Source: Cyanobium sp. M30B3
GTDB lineage: Bacteria; Cyanobacteriota; Cyanobacteriia; PCC-6307; Cyanobiaceae
Assembly (NCBI GenBank): GCA_018399015.1
Contig: CP073761.1
Location: forward strand, 1,674,001 to 1,738,000
Direction: 5' to 3'
Length of the DNA: 64,000 nucleotides
Position 1 is the stretch's first letter. Every line of letters begins with the position of its first letter. Shown here piece by piece: positions 9,917 through 18,515 of the stretch. A model generated the notes under the pieces. That model ran no database searches and was not told where the DNA came from. It saw only the letters and a program-made list of their open reading frames with translations. The translations under genes and the position numbers were made by a program.

Positions 9917-10094
9917 GCTGGCCGAGGGCCTCGGGGGGCGGGGGCTGCAGCGGCCCGCGGCTGTCGAGCACGGCGATCAGGATCAGGTAGAGCACGGCCA
10001 CCAGCACGGAGATGGCACCGGTGACGATCGCCACCCAGCGCCCTCGGCGCTGCTCGGGCGGGGTGGGAGTGCTGGGGGGCGTGGGATCAGCCAT
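9846..10094 (-). CDS. Small single-pass membrane protein, conserved hypothetical
   Basis: This is an 82-residue product starting MADPTPPSTPTPPEQRRGRW. A Pro/Thr-rich cytosolic head is followed by one membrane helix (WVAIVTGAISVLVAVLYLIL, about residues 20-42) and an Ala/Pro-rich tail. I recall similar short proteins in other picocyanobacteria but no function. The ATG at 10094 is chosen over one at 10139 because the extra 15 residues are low-complexity and crowd the neighbour. Its 3' end overlaps the convergent GTPase by about 70 bases, so the last third of the frame may be poorly constrained. Confidence 0.6.
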   Translation of the reverse strand: MADPTPPSTPTPPEQRRGRWVAIVTGAISVLVAVLYLILIAVLDSRGPLQPPPPEALGQLSAPAGAGAAVAAPAPAGAPPPG

Positions 10095-10101
10095 GGTGCG
10101 T

Positions 10102-11565
10102 TCAGGCGGACGCGGCGGCCACGGGCAGGCCGGCTCCATCGACGCTGCCCGCCACCAGGGCCGCCAGGCGTTCCAGTTCCGCCCTGCCGGTGTTGGGATT
10201 GCCCAGCACGGCCTTGAGGTGGAAGCGGCCGGCGTAGAAGGGCCGCGACAGCATCAGCTGGGCATCGAGCAGGCGCTGGCGAGTGTGCTGGCTCCAGGCC
10301 TCGGCCTGGAGCGCACTGGCGTTGGCCGGGGTGAAGGCCAGCAGGTGCAGCGGACCGCCCACCAGCGCCAGACCGGGCTGCAGCTGCAGCAGCTGCTGCA
10401 GCTGCTGGCGACGGGCGATGGCCCCGTCGAGCAGCGCATCGATGCCCTCCAGGCCGAGCTGGCGCAGCCCCAGCCAGAGCTTGAGCACCTCGGCGGGACG
10501 GGTGCCCTGCAGACCGCTCTCACCGCCATGGCCGCCGCCCCAGCTGGGTTCCATGTAGGGCAGGCCGGTGGCGAAGCTGCGCTCCAGGGCCTGGGGATGG
10601 GCCAGCAACAGCAGTGAGGAGGTCTTGGTGATTCCCAGAAGTTTCTGGGGATTCACGGTGATCGAATCGGCCAGCTCGATGCCGGCCACCCGCCTGCGGT
10701 GCCGGTCGCTGAGGGCGAACACGGCACCGATGGCCCCATCCACATGCAGCCACACGCCGCGGTGCCGGCAGAGGGGTGCCAGCGCCTCAAGGGGGTCCAC
10801 CGCCCCGCGCACCGTGGTGCCGGCCGTGGCAACCACGGCGATCACCGGCACGCCCTGGCGCTGCAGGCTGTCCAGCTGGTCCGCCAGGGCAGCGGGATCC
10901 ATACCGCCAGCGGCGGTGGTGGGGATGGGCAGCAGGGCTGAGGCTGGCAGACCCATCACCGCCAGAGCCTTGCCGATCGACACGTGGGCGTCGGCGCTGG
11001 CCAGCACCACGGCCTCACCGTTGCAGGCGAGGCCGCGCTCGCGGCGGGCGGTGACCAGGGCCATGAGGTTGGAGAGGGTGCCGCCGCTCGCCGGCACACC
11101 GCCACTGCCGGCGGGCATGCCCAGGCGCTCGGCCAGCCAGGCCATCAGACTGCGCTCCAGGCGACTCAGGCTGGGGGAGAGCTCCTCGGCCAGCAGGTTG
11201 TTGTTGAGGCCGGCGCAGATCAGATCGCCCACGATCGAAGCGGCCAGGGGCGGCGGATCGAGGTGGGCCAGCGCACCGGGGTGACCGGGGTTGTAGGCGC
11301 CATCCATCACCAGCTCGAGATCGGCCAGCAACTGGTCGGCGGCGAGGCCCAGGGGCTGGGGCTCGATCGCCGGCATCAGGCTGATGCCCGGCAGCGGGGG
11401 CCGGCTGGTGGCTGACCCCAACCAGCGGCAGAGCCGCTCACTGGCCTGCTCCAGCAGCCGCAGCAGGGCATCGTCCAGCTGATCAGCGGAGGCGAAGGGC
11501 AGGGGCGGATTCGCCCGCTGGGCGGATGGCGCAGGAGCCAACGGCGGACGGAAACACCATTGCAT
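10102..11565 (-). CDS. PLP-dependent decarboxylase (group II family)
   Basis: This is a 487-residue pyridoxal-phosphate enzyme of the aspartate/glutamate/diaminobutyrate decarboxylase family. The middle shows GGTLSNLMALVTARR, LHVDGAIGAVFALS and the PLP-lysine region ITVNPQKLLGITKTSS; the C-terminal part has LQGTRPAEVLKLWLGLR. In this family NPQKLLG replaces the more common NPHKW pattern but keeps the Schiff-base Lys. Start at the ATG at 11565 (MQWCFRPPL); another ATG 5 bases away is out of frame. The substrate (for example aspartate, diaminobutyrate or an aromatic amino acid) cannot be assigned. It is divergent from tadA, whose ATG lies 45 bases away. Confidence 0.82.
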   Translation of the reverse strand: MQWCFRPPLAPAPSAQRANPPLPFASADQLDDALLRLLEQASERLCRWLGSATSRPPLPGISLMPAIEPQPLGLAADQLLADLELVMDGAYNPGHPGALAHLDPPPLAASIVGDLICAGLNNNLLAEELSPSLSRLERSLMAWLAERLGMPAGSGGVPASGGTLSNLMALVTARRERGLACNGEAVVLASADAHVSIGKALAVMGLPASALLPIPTTAAGGMDPAALADQLDSLQRQGVPVIAVVATAGTTVRGAVDPLEALAPLCRHRGVWLHVDGAIGAVFALSDRHRRRVAGIELADSITVNPQKLLGITKTSSLLLLAHPQALERSFATGLPYMEPSWGGGHGGESGLQGTRPAEVLKLWLGLRQLGLEGIDALLDGAIARRQQLQQLLQLQPGLALVGGPLHLLAFTPANASALQAEAWSQHTRQRLLDAQLMLSRPFYAGRFHLKAVLGNPNTGRAELERLAALVAGSVDGAGLPVAAASA

Positions 11566-11610
11566 TGTGGCCTGTGGCCTCGCCGGCCAGCGATCGGCTA
11601 CAAGAACGGC

Positions 11611-12135
11611 ATGGACAGCAGGCCCACGAGCCCCGATGCCCAGCTGCAGCTGTGGATGGAGCGCCTGCTGCGCCGGGCTGCCGCCGTCGGCGAGGGCGGC
11701 GAGATTCCGGTGGCCGCCGTCGTGCTCGATGGCCAGGGGCGCTGCGTGGGCTGGGGCAGCAACCGCCGCCACAGCCGCCAGGATCCCCTGGGCCACGCCG
11801 AGATCACGGCCCTGGCCCAGGCGGCGCGGGTGCTCGGCGACTGGCGGCTGAACGGCTGCACCCTGGTGGTGACCCTGGAGCCCTGCGGCATGTGCGCCGG
11901 AGCAGCAATCCAGGCCCGGGTGGGCCGGGTGGTGTTCGGCGCCGGCGATGCCAAGCGTGGGGCCCTGGGTGGTTGCCTGGATCTGGCCGGCCACCCCAGT
12001 GCTCACCACCACATGCAGGTGGTGGCCGGGGTGGCCGGCGCGGCGGCCAGCAGCCAGCTCGGGGAATGGTTCCGCAACCGCCGCCGGATCAGGAGCCTGC
12101 CGCCTGTTGAGCAGGCGAAGGGCCCGGACGGTTGA
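11611..12135 (+). CDS. tadA: tRNA-specific adenosine deaminase
   Basis: TadA converts adenosine-34 to inosine in the anticodon of tRNA-Arg(ACG). The 174-residue product has the zinc-binding, proton-shuttle motif GHAEITALAQA and the second zinc motif LEPCGMCAGAAIQAR, both in the expected order and spacing. GGEIPVAAVVLDGQGR is the usual N-terminal strand. The C-terminal FRNRRRIRSLPP tail is basic, as expected for tRNA contact. The gene is convergent with the aminotransferase gene, with 26 bases between the stops. Confidence 0.92.
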   Translation: MDSRPTSPDAQLQLWMERLLRRAAAVGEGGEIPVAAVVLDGQGRCVGWGSNRRHSRQDPLGHAEITALAQAARVLGDWRLNGCTLVVTLEPCGMCAGAAIQARVGRVVFGAGDAKRGALGGCLDLAGHPSAHHHMQVVAGVAGAAASSQLGEWFRNRRRIRSLPPVEQAKGPDG

Positions 12136-12161
12136 AGCCGCGGCAACGCACGGCCTGGTGA

Positions 12162-13349
12162 TCACACGGCGGCAGCGGCGGGCCGGGCAGCGGTGGCGCG
12201 GAAGCTGGGCAGCTCGGTTTCGAACAGGTTGAGCAGCTTGTCCACGTTCTCGGCGCGGCTGTTGTAGCCCATCAGGCCGATGCGCCACACCTTGCCGGCG
12301 AGGGCACCGAGACCACCGCCCACCTCGATGCCGTGCTTGTTGAGCAGATGCAGGCAGAAGGCCTTGCCATCGACGCCTTCGGGGATGCGCACGGTGGTGA
12401 GGGTGGGCAGACGCAGGTGCTCGGGGGCGTGCAGTTGCAACCCAAGCCGCTCCAGGCCGGCCCAGAGCCGCTCGGCGTTGACCCGGTGGCGCTCCCAGGC
12501 GGACTCCAATCCCTCCTCAGCGAGCAGGCGCAGGGCCTCGCGCATGCCGAAGTTCATGTTCACCGGGGCGGTGTGGTGGTATACCCGGTCACTGCCCCAG
12601 TACCGGTTGAGCAGGGATACATCCAGATACCAGTTGGGCACCTTGTCGGGACGGGCGGCGAGCTTGGCCTCGGCCCGGGGGCCCATGGTGAACGGGCCCA
12701 GACCTGGGGGGCAGCTGAGACCCTTCTGGCTGCAGCTGTAGGCCATGTCCACCTTCCAGTCATCGAGGAAGAGGGGCACGGCACCGAGGGAGGTGACGGT
12801 ATCGAGCAGCAGCAGGCAGTCGTGCTTGCGGCACAGATCCCCGATGCCCTCCATCGGCTGGCGGATGCCGGTGGAGGTTTCGGCATGCACCATCGCCAGG
12901 ATGGTGGGCCTGTGGTGCTCCAGCGCGGCCTCGATCTCCTCCAGGCTGAAGGCCTCGCCCCAGGGGCGCTCGATGGTGACCACCTCGGCGCGGTAGCGAC
13001 CGGCCATGTCGGCCAGACGCAGGCCGAAGTAGCCCTTCACGGCCACCAGCACCTTGTCGCCGGGCTCCACGGTGTTGGCCAGGGTGGCCTCCATGGCGGC
13101 GCTGCCGGTGCCACTCATGGGAATGGTGAGGCGGTTGTCGGTCTGCCAGACGTAGCGCAGCAGCTCCTGCACCTCGCCCATCAGGTCCACATAGAGAGGG
13201 TCGAGGTGACCGATCGGCGTGCGGCTGAGGGCCTGCAACACCATGGGATGGGCATTGGAGGGTCCTGGTCCGAGCAGCAGCCGATCCGGAGTGTTGATCG
13301 GCGCGATCGAGGAGCGGTGGGCGCTGTTGATGGGAGGCAGGGCGGACAA
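12162..13349 (-). CDS. Alanine-glyoxylate / serine-pyruvate type aminotransferase
   Basis: This is a class V PLP aminotransferase of 395 residues. It opens with LLLGPGPSNAHPMVLQALS, has MSGTGSAAMEATLANTVEPG, the Asp of LLLLDTVTSLGAVPLF, and the PLP lysine in AYSCSQKGLSCPPGLGPF. Family members transfer an amino group to glyoxylate, matching photorespiratory glycine formation. A TTG at 13349 gives the family length; the ATG at 13484 would run through apcF and is rejected. The C-terminus ends in an Ala-rich tail. The exact donor amino acid is not fixed by the sequence. Confidence 0.88.
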   Translation of the reverse strand: MSALPPINSAHRSSIAPINTPDRLLLGPGPSNAHPMVLQALSRTPIGHLDPLYVDLMGEVQELLRYVWQTDNRLTIPMSGTGSAAMEATLANTVEPGDKVLVAVKGYFGLRLADMAGRYRAEVVTIERPWGEAFSLEEIEAALEHHRPTILAMVHAETSTGIRQPMEGIGDLCRKHDCLLLLDTVTSLGAVPLFLDDWKVDMAYSCSQKGLSCPPGLGPFTMGPRAEAKLAARPDKVPNWYLDVSLLNRYWGSDRVYHHTAPVNMNFGMREALRLLAEEGLESAWERHRVNAERLWAGLERLGLQLHAPEHLRLPTLTTVRIPEGVDGKAFCLHLLNKHGIEVGGGLGALAGKVWRIGLMGYNSRAENVDKLLNLFETELPSFRATAARPAAAAV

Positions 13350-13413
13350 GGAGCCTGGGTCGGAGGGGAGATGGGACCTGAGCCTACGCAGCGGACCGCG
13401 CCGGCGGGACCGC

Positions 13414-13944
13414 TCAGCGGGCGCGCACGTCGGATGCCGCCAGACCGCGGCAGAGATGGTCAAAGGGTGCACGAACCACGGCATTGAGCAGGGCCGGATC
13501 GGCGTTGCCCTGTTCGGCCAGCAGCTCGCACACCACGTCGCCCAGCAGGGCGATGCTGCGCACGGTGGGGCCCGTGGGCACCCCGAGGCTCTTGTAGGTG
13601 TCGTCCAGGCCGTTCAACACCCGCTCATTGAGAATCGTGGTGTCGGCGGCGATCAGGGCGTAGCTGGCGTAGCGCAGGAAATAGTCCATATCCCGCAGGC
13701 AGGCCGACAGCCGGCGCGTGGTGTAGGCGTTGCCGCCGGGCAGAATCAGCTCGGGATCGGCCAGCCAGAGGCGCTGGGAGGCTTCCCGCACAATGGATGC
13801 GGCCTCGCGGTTGATCAGCTCCACGGCGGCGAGCCGCAGCTCCGACTCCGAGAGGTAGGTCTGGATGCGATCGATGGCCTCGCGATCGAGGTAGCGGCCC
13901 AGCTGGTCGTAGCGGCCGATCAGACCGGTGATGGCATCCCGCAT
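13414..13944 (-). CDS. apcF: Allophycocyanin beta-18 type subunit
   Basis: This phycobilisome-core subunit (176 residues) resembles ApcF, a minor allophycocyanin beta found with ApcE and ApcD in the terminal-emitter region. It starts MRDAITGLIGRYDQLGRYLD, contains PGGNAYTTRR with the Asn usually methylated in beta subunits, and the chromophore-binding Cys in SACLRDMDYFLRYASYAL. LNERVLNGLDDTYKSLGVP and GPTVRSIALL follow. The length and the RDxDYFLR block favour ApcF over ApcB (about 161 residues). It carries a phycocyanobilin made by pcyA in this window. Divergent from glnA across a 222-base region. Confidence 0.88.
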   Translation of the reverse strand: MRDAITGLIGRYDQLGRYLDREAIDRIQTYLSESELRLAAVELINREAASIVREASQRLWLADPELILPGGNAYTTRRLSACLRDMDYFLRYASYALIAADTTILNERVLNGLDDTYKSLGVPTGPTVRSIALLGDVVCELLAEQGNADPALLNAVVRAPFDHLCRGLAASDVRAR

Positions 13945-14079
13945 GGTGTGGAGTTGGATCGCACAAGCCTGGTTGGGAACGTAGCACTCGCGATTGCTGA
14001 AAACCCAGGCCAGAGGTGGCTTCTGGCGGATCTGACAGAAACGGTTACGCAAACGCCCGCCGCCGCCAGCCAAGCCTTT

Positions 14080-14122
14080 TGTTACGGCTGATACAAAGCA
14101 GCCCCCGGTCGCTCCGTACGGT
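14080..14122 (+). promoter_or_regulatory. NtcA-type activated promoter of glnA
   Basis: TGTTACGGCTGATACA at 14080-14095 fits TGT-N10-ACA and matches GTA-N8-TAC with one mismatch (GTT). A TAN3T-type -10 box, TACGGT, sits at 14117-14122, 21 bases beyond the site and 45 bases before the glnA ATG. This spacing is the classic arrangement for NtcA-activated, nitrogen-regulated promoters of cyanobacteria. There is no -35-like element, as expected when NtcA takes that role. Confidence 0.75.
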
Positions 14123-14166
14123 CCCGGCCATCCGCCATCGGGGCGGCCCATCTTCCGTTCTTCGCC

Positions 14167-15585
14167 ATGGCCAAAACAGCCCAGGATGTCCTCCGTCAGA
14201 TCCAGGATGAGGGCATCGAGCTGATCGACCTCAAATTCGTGGATCTCCACGGCAAGTGGCAGCACCTCACGGTCCACAAGGACCTGGTGGATGCCGATGC
14301 CTTCACGGAGGGTGTGGCGTTCGACGGCTCCTCAATCCGCGGCTGGAAGGCGATCAACGAGTCGGACATGGCGATGGTGCCCGACCCGAACACCGCCTGG
14401 ATCGATCCCTTCTACAGCCATAAGACCCTCAGCCTGATCTGCTCGATTCAGGAGCCCCGCAGCGGCCAGCCCTACGGCCGCTGCCCGCGGGCCCTGGCGG
14501 TGAAGGCGCTCGCCTATCTGGCCGACACCGGCATCGCCGACACGGCCTACTTCGGACCGGAACCGGAGTTCTTCGTGTTCGACGACGTGCGCTACAGCTC
14601 CGGCAACGGCAGCAGCTTCTACAGCGTGGATTCGATCGAGGCGCCGTGGAACACCGCCCGGCTGGAGGAGGGCGGCAACCTGGCCAACAAGATTCAGCTG
14701 AAGGAGGGTTACTTCCCCGTCGCTCCCAACGACACCCTCCAGGACATGCGCACGGAGATGATCCTCACCATGGCGGCCCTGGGGGTGCCGATTGAAAAGC
14801 ACCACCACGAGGTGGCCACGGCCCAGCACGAACTGGGCATGAAGTTCGCCGAGTTGATCAGCGCGGCCGACAACGTGATGATCTACAAATACGTGGTGCG
14901 CAACGTGGCGCGCAAGTACGGCAAGACCGCCACCTTCATGCCCAAACCGGTGTTCGCCGACAACGGCAGCGGCATGCACGTGCACCAGAGCCTCTGGAAG
15001 GGCGGCAATCCCCTGTTCTTCGGCGAGGGCACCTACGCCAACCTGTCGCAGACCGCCCGCTGGTACATCGGCGGGCTGCTCCGGCACGCCCCCAGCTTCC
15101 TGGCCTTCACCAACCCCACCACCAACAGCTACAAGCGCCTGGTGCCGGGCTTCGAGGCGCCGGTGAACCTGGTGTACTCCCAGGGCAACCGCTCGGCTGC
15201 CGTGCGCATCCCCCTCACCGGGCCCAACCCCAAGGCCAAGCGCCTGGAATTCCGCTCCGGCGATGCCCTCTGCAACCCCTACCTGGGCTTTGCGGCCATG
15301 CTGATGGCCGGCATCGACGGCATCAAGAACCAGATCGACCCGGGCGATGGCACCGACGTGGACCTGTTCGAGCTCTCCGCCGACGAACTGGCGCAGATCT
15401 CCACGGTGCCCGCCTCCCTGAACGGCTCCCTGGAGGCCCTCGATGCCGACAAGCACTACCTGATGGAGGGCGGGGTGTTCAGCGAAGACTTCATCGACAA
15501 CTGGATCTCCATGAAGTACGAGGAGGTGCAGCAACTGCGCCAGCGGCCCCACCCCCACGAGTTCACCATGTACTACGACGCCTGA
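14167..15585 (+). CDS. glnA: Glutamine synthetase type I
   Basis: This is the ATP-dependent synthetase of glutamine from glutamate and ammonium, centre of the GS-GOGAT cycle. The 472-residue product is the usual GSI length. Motifs: [11 protein letters not shown] near the N-terminus, [13 protein letters not shown] with metal-binding Glu, GHI-equivalent [30 protein letters not shown], and the ATP-binding [12 protein letters not shown]. The C-terminal adenylylation-loop region reads [18 protein letters not shown]. In cyanobacteria activity is usually controlled by small inactivating factors rather than adenylylation; none is seen here. Transcription probably depends on the NtcA site upstream. 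Confidence 0.96.
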   Translation: MAKTAQDVLRQIQDEGIELIDLKFVDLHGKWQHLTVHKDLVDADAFTEGVAFDGSSIRGWKAINESDMAMVPDPNTAWIDPFYSHKTLSLICSIQEPRSGQPYGRCPRALAVKALAYLADTGIADTAYFGPEPEFFVFDDVRYSSGNGSSFYSVDSIEAPWNTARLEEGGNLANKIQLKEGYFPVAPNDTLQDMRTEMILTMAALGVPIEKHHHEVATAQHELGMKFAELISAADNVMIYKYVVRNVARKYGKTATFMPKPVFADNGSGMHVHQSLWKGGNPLFFGEGTYANLSQTARWYIGGLLRHAPSFLAFTNPTTNSYKRLVPGFEAPVNLVYSQGNRSAAVRIPLTGPNPKAKRLEFRSGDALCNPYLGFAAMLMAGIDGIKNQIDPGDGTDVDLFELSADELAQISTVPASLNGSLEALDADKHYLMEGGVFSEDFIDNWISMKYEEVQQLRQRPHPHEFTMYYDA

Positions 15586-15608
15586 GCGGGTGATCTGTGC
15601 AACCCACG

Positions 15609-15630
15609 GCCCCTCTGCGGAGGGGCTTGT
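15609..15630 (+). terminator. Probable intrinsic terminator of glnA
   Basis: A perfect 7-base stem GCCCCTC / GAGGGGC with a 4-base TGCG loop lies 24 bases after the glnA stop and is followed by TTGTTG. The U-tract is short, so termination may be partial. On the other strand no T-run follows. Confidence 0.55.
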
Positions 15631-15642
15631 TGCTGGGCTGCT

Positions 15643-15846
15643 TCAACGCAGGGGAAACCACTCCAATCGCTCGGGGCTGCCGCCTGGCAGTTGGCGCGCC
15701 AGCTCCAGGGCCTTCACGCTCCCGTCCTGGCGATACCAGGGGTCCTGGCAGAGGCTGGAGAACGCCTGGCGGGCTTGCTCCAGGCTCTCAAAGCTGCCCA
15801 CGGGCACAACCCCCCAGGCGTCGTGGGTGCGGATGGTGAAGGTCAT
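15643..15846 (-). CDS. Small conserved hypothetical protein
   Basis: This is a 67-residue soluble protein starting MTFTIRTHDAWGVVPVGSFE. The pattern (short beta strands, then SLEQARQAFSSLCQDPWYRQDG and VKALELARQL) suggests a compact alpha/beta domain of a kind I recall in other Synechococcus genomes without a named function. It is convergent with glnA. Codon use with GC-rich third positions matches neighbouring genes, supporting it as real. Confidence 0.6.
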   Translation of the reverse strand: MTFTIRTHDAWGVVPVGSFESLEQARQAFSSLCQDPWYRQDGSVKALELARQLPGGSPERLEWFPLR

Positions 15847-15923
15847 CGCCGGCCGGTGCAGCCAGCCGACCCTAGAAAGCGCACCCAGGAGCCATCGCTT
15901 CCGGACTCACCCATCAGCCCCAC

Positions 15924-16220
15924 TCAGGCGGTGGGCCGCAGCTGGGCCATGGCACTGTCGTGCAGGTGCTTCTCGTGGGCCTGGCGAACGGCCCAGGCCT
16001 GCTGCTGATGCACGGCATCACCGCTGGGGTTGGCGTCGTGATGGTGGGTGATCTGGGCCAGCACGGCCGCGTGCTGGCGACGATCACGCTGGTGGGCACT
16101 GGCCCAGGCCAGGAACTCGCGGGCCGGTCCCGGCTGGCGGGCGGCATTGGCCGGCAGGGGAACCCGCAGGGCGGGACTGCCTGCTGGGGTGTCAGGGGTC
16201 GGTGTCGGGTGGGTCATCAC
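15924..16220 (-). CDS. Hypothetical protein, His/Gln/Ala-rich
   Basis: This is a possible 98-residue soluble product beginning MMTHPTPTPDTPAGSPALRV, then a helix-rich part AREFLAWASAHQRDRRQHAA and EKHLHDSAMAQLRP. No domain is recognised. A second minus frame overlaps it, but this one reads more like a protein (charged helix, few rare residues). If it is not coding, the interval 15847-16359 is intergenic. Confidence 0.35.
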   Translation of the reverse strand: MMTHPTPTPDTPAGSPALRVPLPANAARQPGPAREFLAWASAHQRDRRQHAAVLAQITHHHDANPSGDAVHQQQAWAVRQAHEKHLHDSAMAQLRPTA

Positions 16221-16264
16221 TCAGTTCCAAGACGGTCCCGCACCACCACTTTCAGACCGCTTCT

Positions 16265-16278
16265 GTAGCAGTTGCTAC
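16265..16278. promoter_or_regulatory. Palindromic NtcA-like site
   Basis: GTAGCAGTTGCTAC is a perfect palindrome with 6-base arms around GT and fits GTA-N8-TAC exactly. It lies 81 bases before the methyltransferase ATG. No convincing TAN3T box sits at the usual 22-base distance, so regulation by NtcA is only a possibility; another dimeric regulator could bind it. Confidence 0.4.
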
Positions 16279-16359
16279 GGATCAGCCCTTCCTTCACAGC
16301 TCTTGATCTCGCGCCTGGAGGTGCGATCGGCTGAAATGGGCTCTCCCCACCGCTGCTCC

Positions 16360-17427
16360 ATGGCTGATCAGCTCACCAAGCTGGCGTACCAGACCCTCCA
16401 GCAGGGCAAAGCGCTGTTCGGCATCACCCACAAGGAGGTGAGCAGCAAGCTGATGCAACTGCTGGCGCCCGAGGGCAGCCCACGCTTCGAGCCGGTGCCC
16501 GACCAGCTGCTGGCCGATCTGCGTCAGGCCATGCAGACCCTCCAGGAGCGGGACTGGCAGGAGGCGGAACAGGGGCTTTACCCGGCCTCGCTGCTGTTCG
16601 ACGCCCCCTGGCTGGACTGGGCCAGCCGCTATCCCCTGGTGTGGCTGGACATGCCGGCCACCTGGAACCGGCGGCGCCAGCGCAACGTGCGGGATCTGCC
16701 CCGGGATGTGGACCAGCGCGCCTACCCCGACTACTACCTGCAGAACTTCCACCACCAGACCGACGGCTACCTCAGCGACCACTCCGCCTCCCTCTACGAC
16801 CTGCAGGTGGAGATCCTCTTCAATGGCACCGCCGACCCGATGCGGCGGCGGGTGCTTGCTCCCCTGCTGCGCGGGCTGAAGGCCTTTGCGGATCGGGCCC
16901 CCGCCCAGATCCGCGTGCTGGATGTGGCCACCGGCACCGGCCGCACCCTGCGCCAGCTGCGCGCTGCCCTGCCCCATGCCCAGCTGGTGGGGCTGGATCT
17001 CTCCACGGCCTACCTGCGCCAGGCCAACCGCTGGCTGTCCGAACTGCCCGGCGAACTGCCCCAGCTGGTGCAGGGCAATGGCGAGGCGATGCCGTTCGCC
17101 GACGCCAGTGTGCAGGGGATCACCTGCGTGTTCCTGCTGCATGAGCTGCCCGGCGAGGCCCGCCAGAACGTGATCAACGCCTGCTACAGGCTGCTGGAAC
17201 CCGGTGGCGTGCTGGTGCTGGCCGACTCCATCCAGCTGGCGGATTCACCCCAGTTCTCCACCGTGATGGACAACTTCCGTCGCGGCTTCCACGAGCCCTA
17301 CTACCGCGACTACATCGGCGACGACATCGAGGCTCGCCTTGGCCAGGCCGGCTTCGAGGCGATCACCGCCGAAACCCACTTCATGACCCGGGTGTGGTCG
17401 GCGCGCAAGCGCGCCCTGGCCGATTAG
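16360..17427 (+). CDS. Class I SAM-dependent methyltransferase
   Basis: This 355-residue protein has a cyanobacterial N-terminal extension (about 150 residues, with TLQQGKALFGITHKEVSSKL and a YYLQNFHHQTDGYLSDHSA segment). A Rossmann methyltransferase domain follows: motif I VLDVATGTGRTLRQL, motif II LVGLDLSTAYL, and the motif IV/post region GITCVFLLHELPGEAR then LLEPGGVLVLADSI. The fold resembles the UbiE/menaquinone class, but the extension sets it apart and the substrate is unknown. A possible NtcA-like palindrome lies upstream. Confidence 0.8.
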   Translation: MADQLTKLAYQTLQQGKALFGITHKEVSSKLMQLLAPEGSPRFEPVPDQLLADLRQAMQTLQERDWQEAEQGLYPASLLFDAPWLDWASRYPLVWLDMPATWNRRRQRNVRDLPRDVDQRAYPDYYLQNFHHQTDGYLSDHSASLYDLQVEILFNGTADPMRRRVLAPLLRGLKAFADRAPAQIRVLDVATGTGRTLRQLRAALPHAQLVGLDLSTAYLRQANRWLSELPGELPQLVQGNGEAMPFADASVQGITCVFLLHELPGEARQNVINACYRLLEPGGVLVLADSIQLADSPQFSTVMDNFRRGFHEPYYRDYIGDDIEARLGQAGFEAITAETHFMTRVWSARKRALAD

Positions 17428-17690
17428 GGCCGCAGCAGCCAGGCCAGCAGCAGGCCCAGCCCCCCCCAGCGCAGGCCGCGCCAGAATATCTGGCTGCCCC
17501 GGTCAGCCGGGGCCAGCTCCCTGGGCAGGGGATCGAGCAGGCGCTGGCTGAGGGCCAGGCGCTGGCCCTGCCGGCGTCCGGCCACGCCGCTGCAGCGGCG
17601 GGCCAGGGAGGCCTGGGTGAACAGGCCGTCCAGCAGGTGCAGCACCCGCACCGGGCGCTGGCGGGGAGAGGACGGCACGGAACCCAGCAC
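17424..17690 (-). CDS. Small hypothetical protein with C-terminal membrane helix
   Basis: This is a protein of about 84-88 residues starting at GTG 17690 or 17678. It has an Arg-rich soluble part (VRVLHLLDGLFTQASLARRC and ALSQRLLDPLPREL) and one C-terminal hydrophobic segment, WRGLRWGGLGLLLAWLLRP, giving tail-anchor character. The frame stays open further upstream but that part is antisense to the next gene. It overlaps the stop of the methyltransferase by 4 bases. No function known. Confidence 0.5.
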   Translation of the reverse strand: MLGSVPSSPRQRPVRVLHLLDGLFTQASLARRCSGVAGRRQGQRLALSQRLLDPLPRELAPADRGSQIFWRGLRWGGLGLLLAWLLRP

Positions 17691-17738
17691 ACACAAGCAC
17701 TCGCCAGGATGGGACCTCCCCCGCCCCAGCGTCCAGTG

Positions 17739-18035
17739 ATGGCCCAGCCGGCTGCCCCCACAACCCCCTGGCCGCAGACGGCCCGGCCCCTGGCCGAGGA
17801 ACTGCAGCGGCAGCTGACGATCGGCGACCGCGACTGGCACGCCCTCAAGCGCCAGCGGCCGCGGCGGGCCGCCGAGCAGCTGGCGGCCGCCCTCGTGCAG
17901 CTGCTCAGTGGTGACGACCCGTGTCAGAGCGCACCCACCGCGGCCCGCGAGCAGGCGATCGCCCTCACCGAACATGCCCTGCAGTGGCTGCGCGCTGAGA
18001 TCAGCGACCCGGGCTGCCCCAGCCACGGCCGCTGA
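17739..18035 (+). CDS. Conserved hypothetical protein (possibly DUF6439)
   Basis: This is a 98-residue soluble helical protein: LAEELQRQLTIGDRDWHALK, then RRAAEQLAAALVQLLSG and ALTEHALQWLRAEISDPGCP. The ending DPGCPSHG and the DRDWHxLK block recall a short cyanobacterial family I know as DUF6439; the number is from memory and needs a profile search. It overlaps the convergent kinase gene by about 35 bases. Confidence 0.6.
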   Translation: MAQPAAPTTPWPQTARPLAEELQRQLTIGDRDWHALKRQRPRRAAEQLAAALVQLLSGDDPCQSAPTAAREQAIALTEHALQWLRAEISDPGCPSHGR

Positions 18036-18450
18036 GGCGGACGCTGTTCAGGCCACTGCTTCGCCGCCGGCTCACGGCCAGCTGGAGACGGTTGCCGCGG
18101 GCACTCCAGCGCACGTCGTCGAAACAGTGGTGGATCAGGAACAGGCCCCGGCCCCCCTCGGCGTCGAGCCGCTCGGGCAGCTGGGCGCAACGGGCCGAGG
18201 CCGGCAGGCCCGGGCCCTCGTCCTGCACCTGCCACACCAGCCAGTTGGGGGTCTCGATCCGGCGGATGCGCAGGCACTTGTCCGGATCACCCCCATTGCC
18301 ATGGCGCACGGCATTCACCAGGGCCTCCTGCAGACCCAGCTGCAACTGGGACTGCAGCTGCAGGCAGCGAACCGGTTCCAGCAACAACTCCAGCAGCGGG
18401 CTGAGTTGCAGGGTGGACGGGGTGATGAAATCCGACCAGCGCAGTGTCAT
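18001..18450 (-). CDS. RsbW-like anti-sigma factor kinase (HATPase)
   Basis: This is a 149-residue GHKL-ATPase-domain protein. The N box is LQEALVNAVRHGNGG, the G1 box QDEGPGLPAS and the G2 box EGGRGLFLIHHC. This is the size and order of the serine-kinase/anti-sigma type (RsbW/SpoIIAB) rather than a full sensor kinase. It would phosphorylate an STAS antagonist; a candidate STAS protein is encoded at 54957-55334. The chosen ATG at 18450 gives MTLRWSDFITPSTLQLSPLL. No partner gene is adjacent. Confidence 0.82.
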   Translation of the reverse strand: MTLRWSDFITPSTLQLSPLLELLLEPVRCLQLQSQLQLGLQEALVNAVRHGNGGDPDKCLRIRRIETPNWLVWQVQDEGPGLPASARCAQLPERLDAEGGRGLFLIHHCFDDVRWSARGNRLQLAVSRRRSSGLNSVRLSGRGWGSPGR

Positions 18451-18515
18451 CCAGGTGGATTTGCGACTGCCTGTTCGACCATAAACCGCAGACCTGCCCC
18501 GATCCCGCAGCGGGC

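Noticed and set aside
13350-13484. Longer start of the aminotransferase at 13484
   Set aside because: It would overlap apcF by 71 bases and adds residues without family similarity.
16048-16359. 104-codon N-terminal extension of the methyltransferase
   Set aside because: It covers the intergenic palindrome and has no protein-like pattern; ATG 16360 fits the family start.
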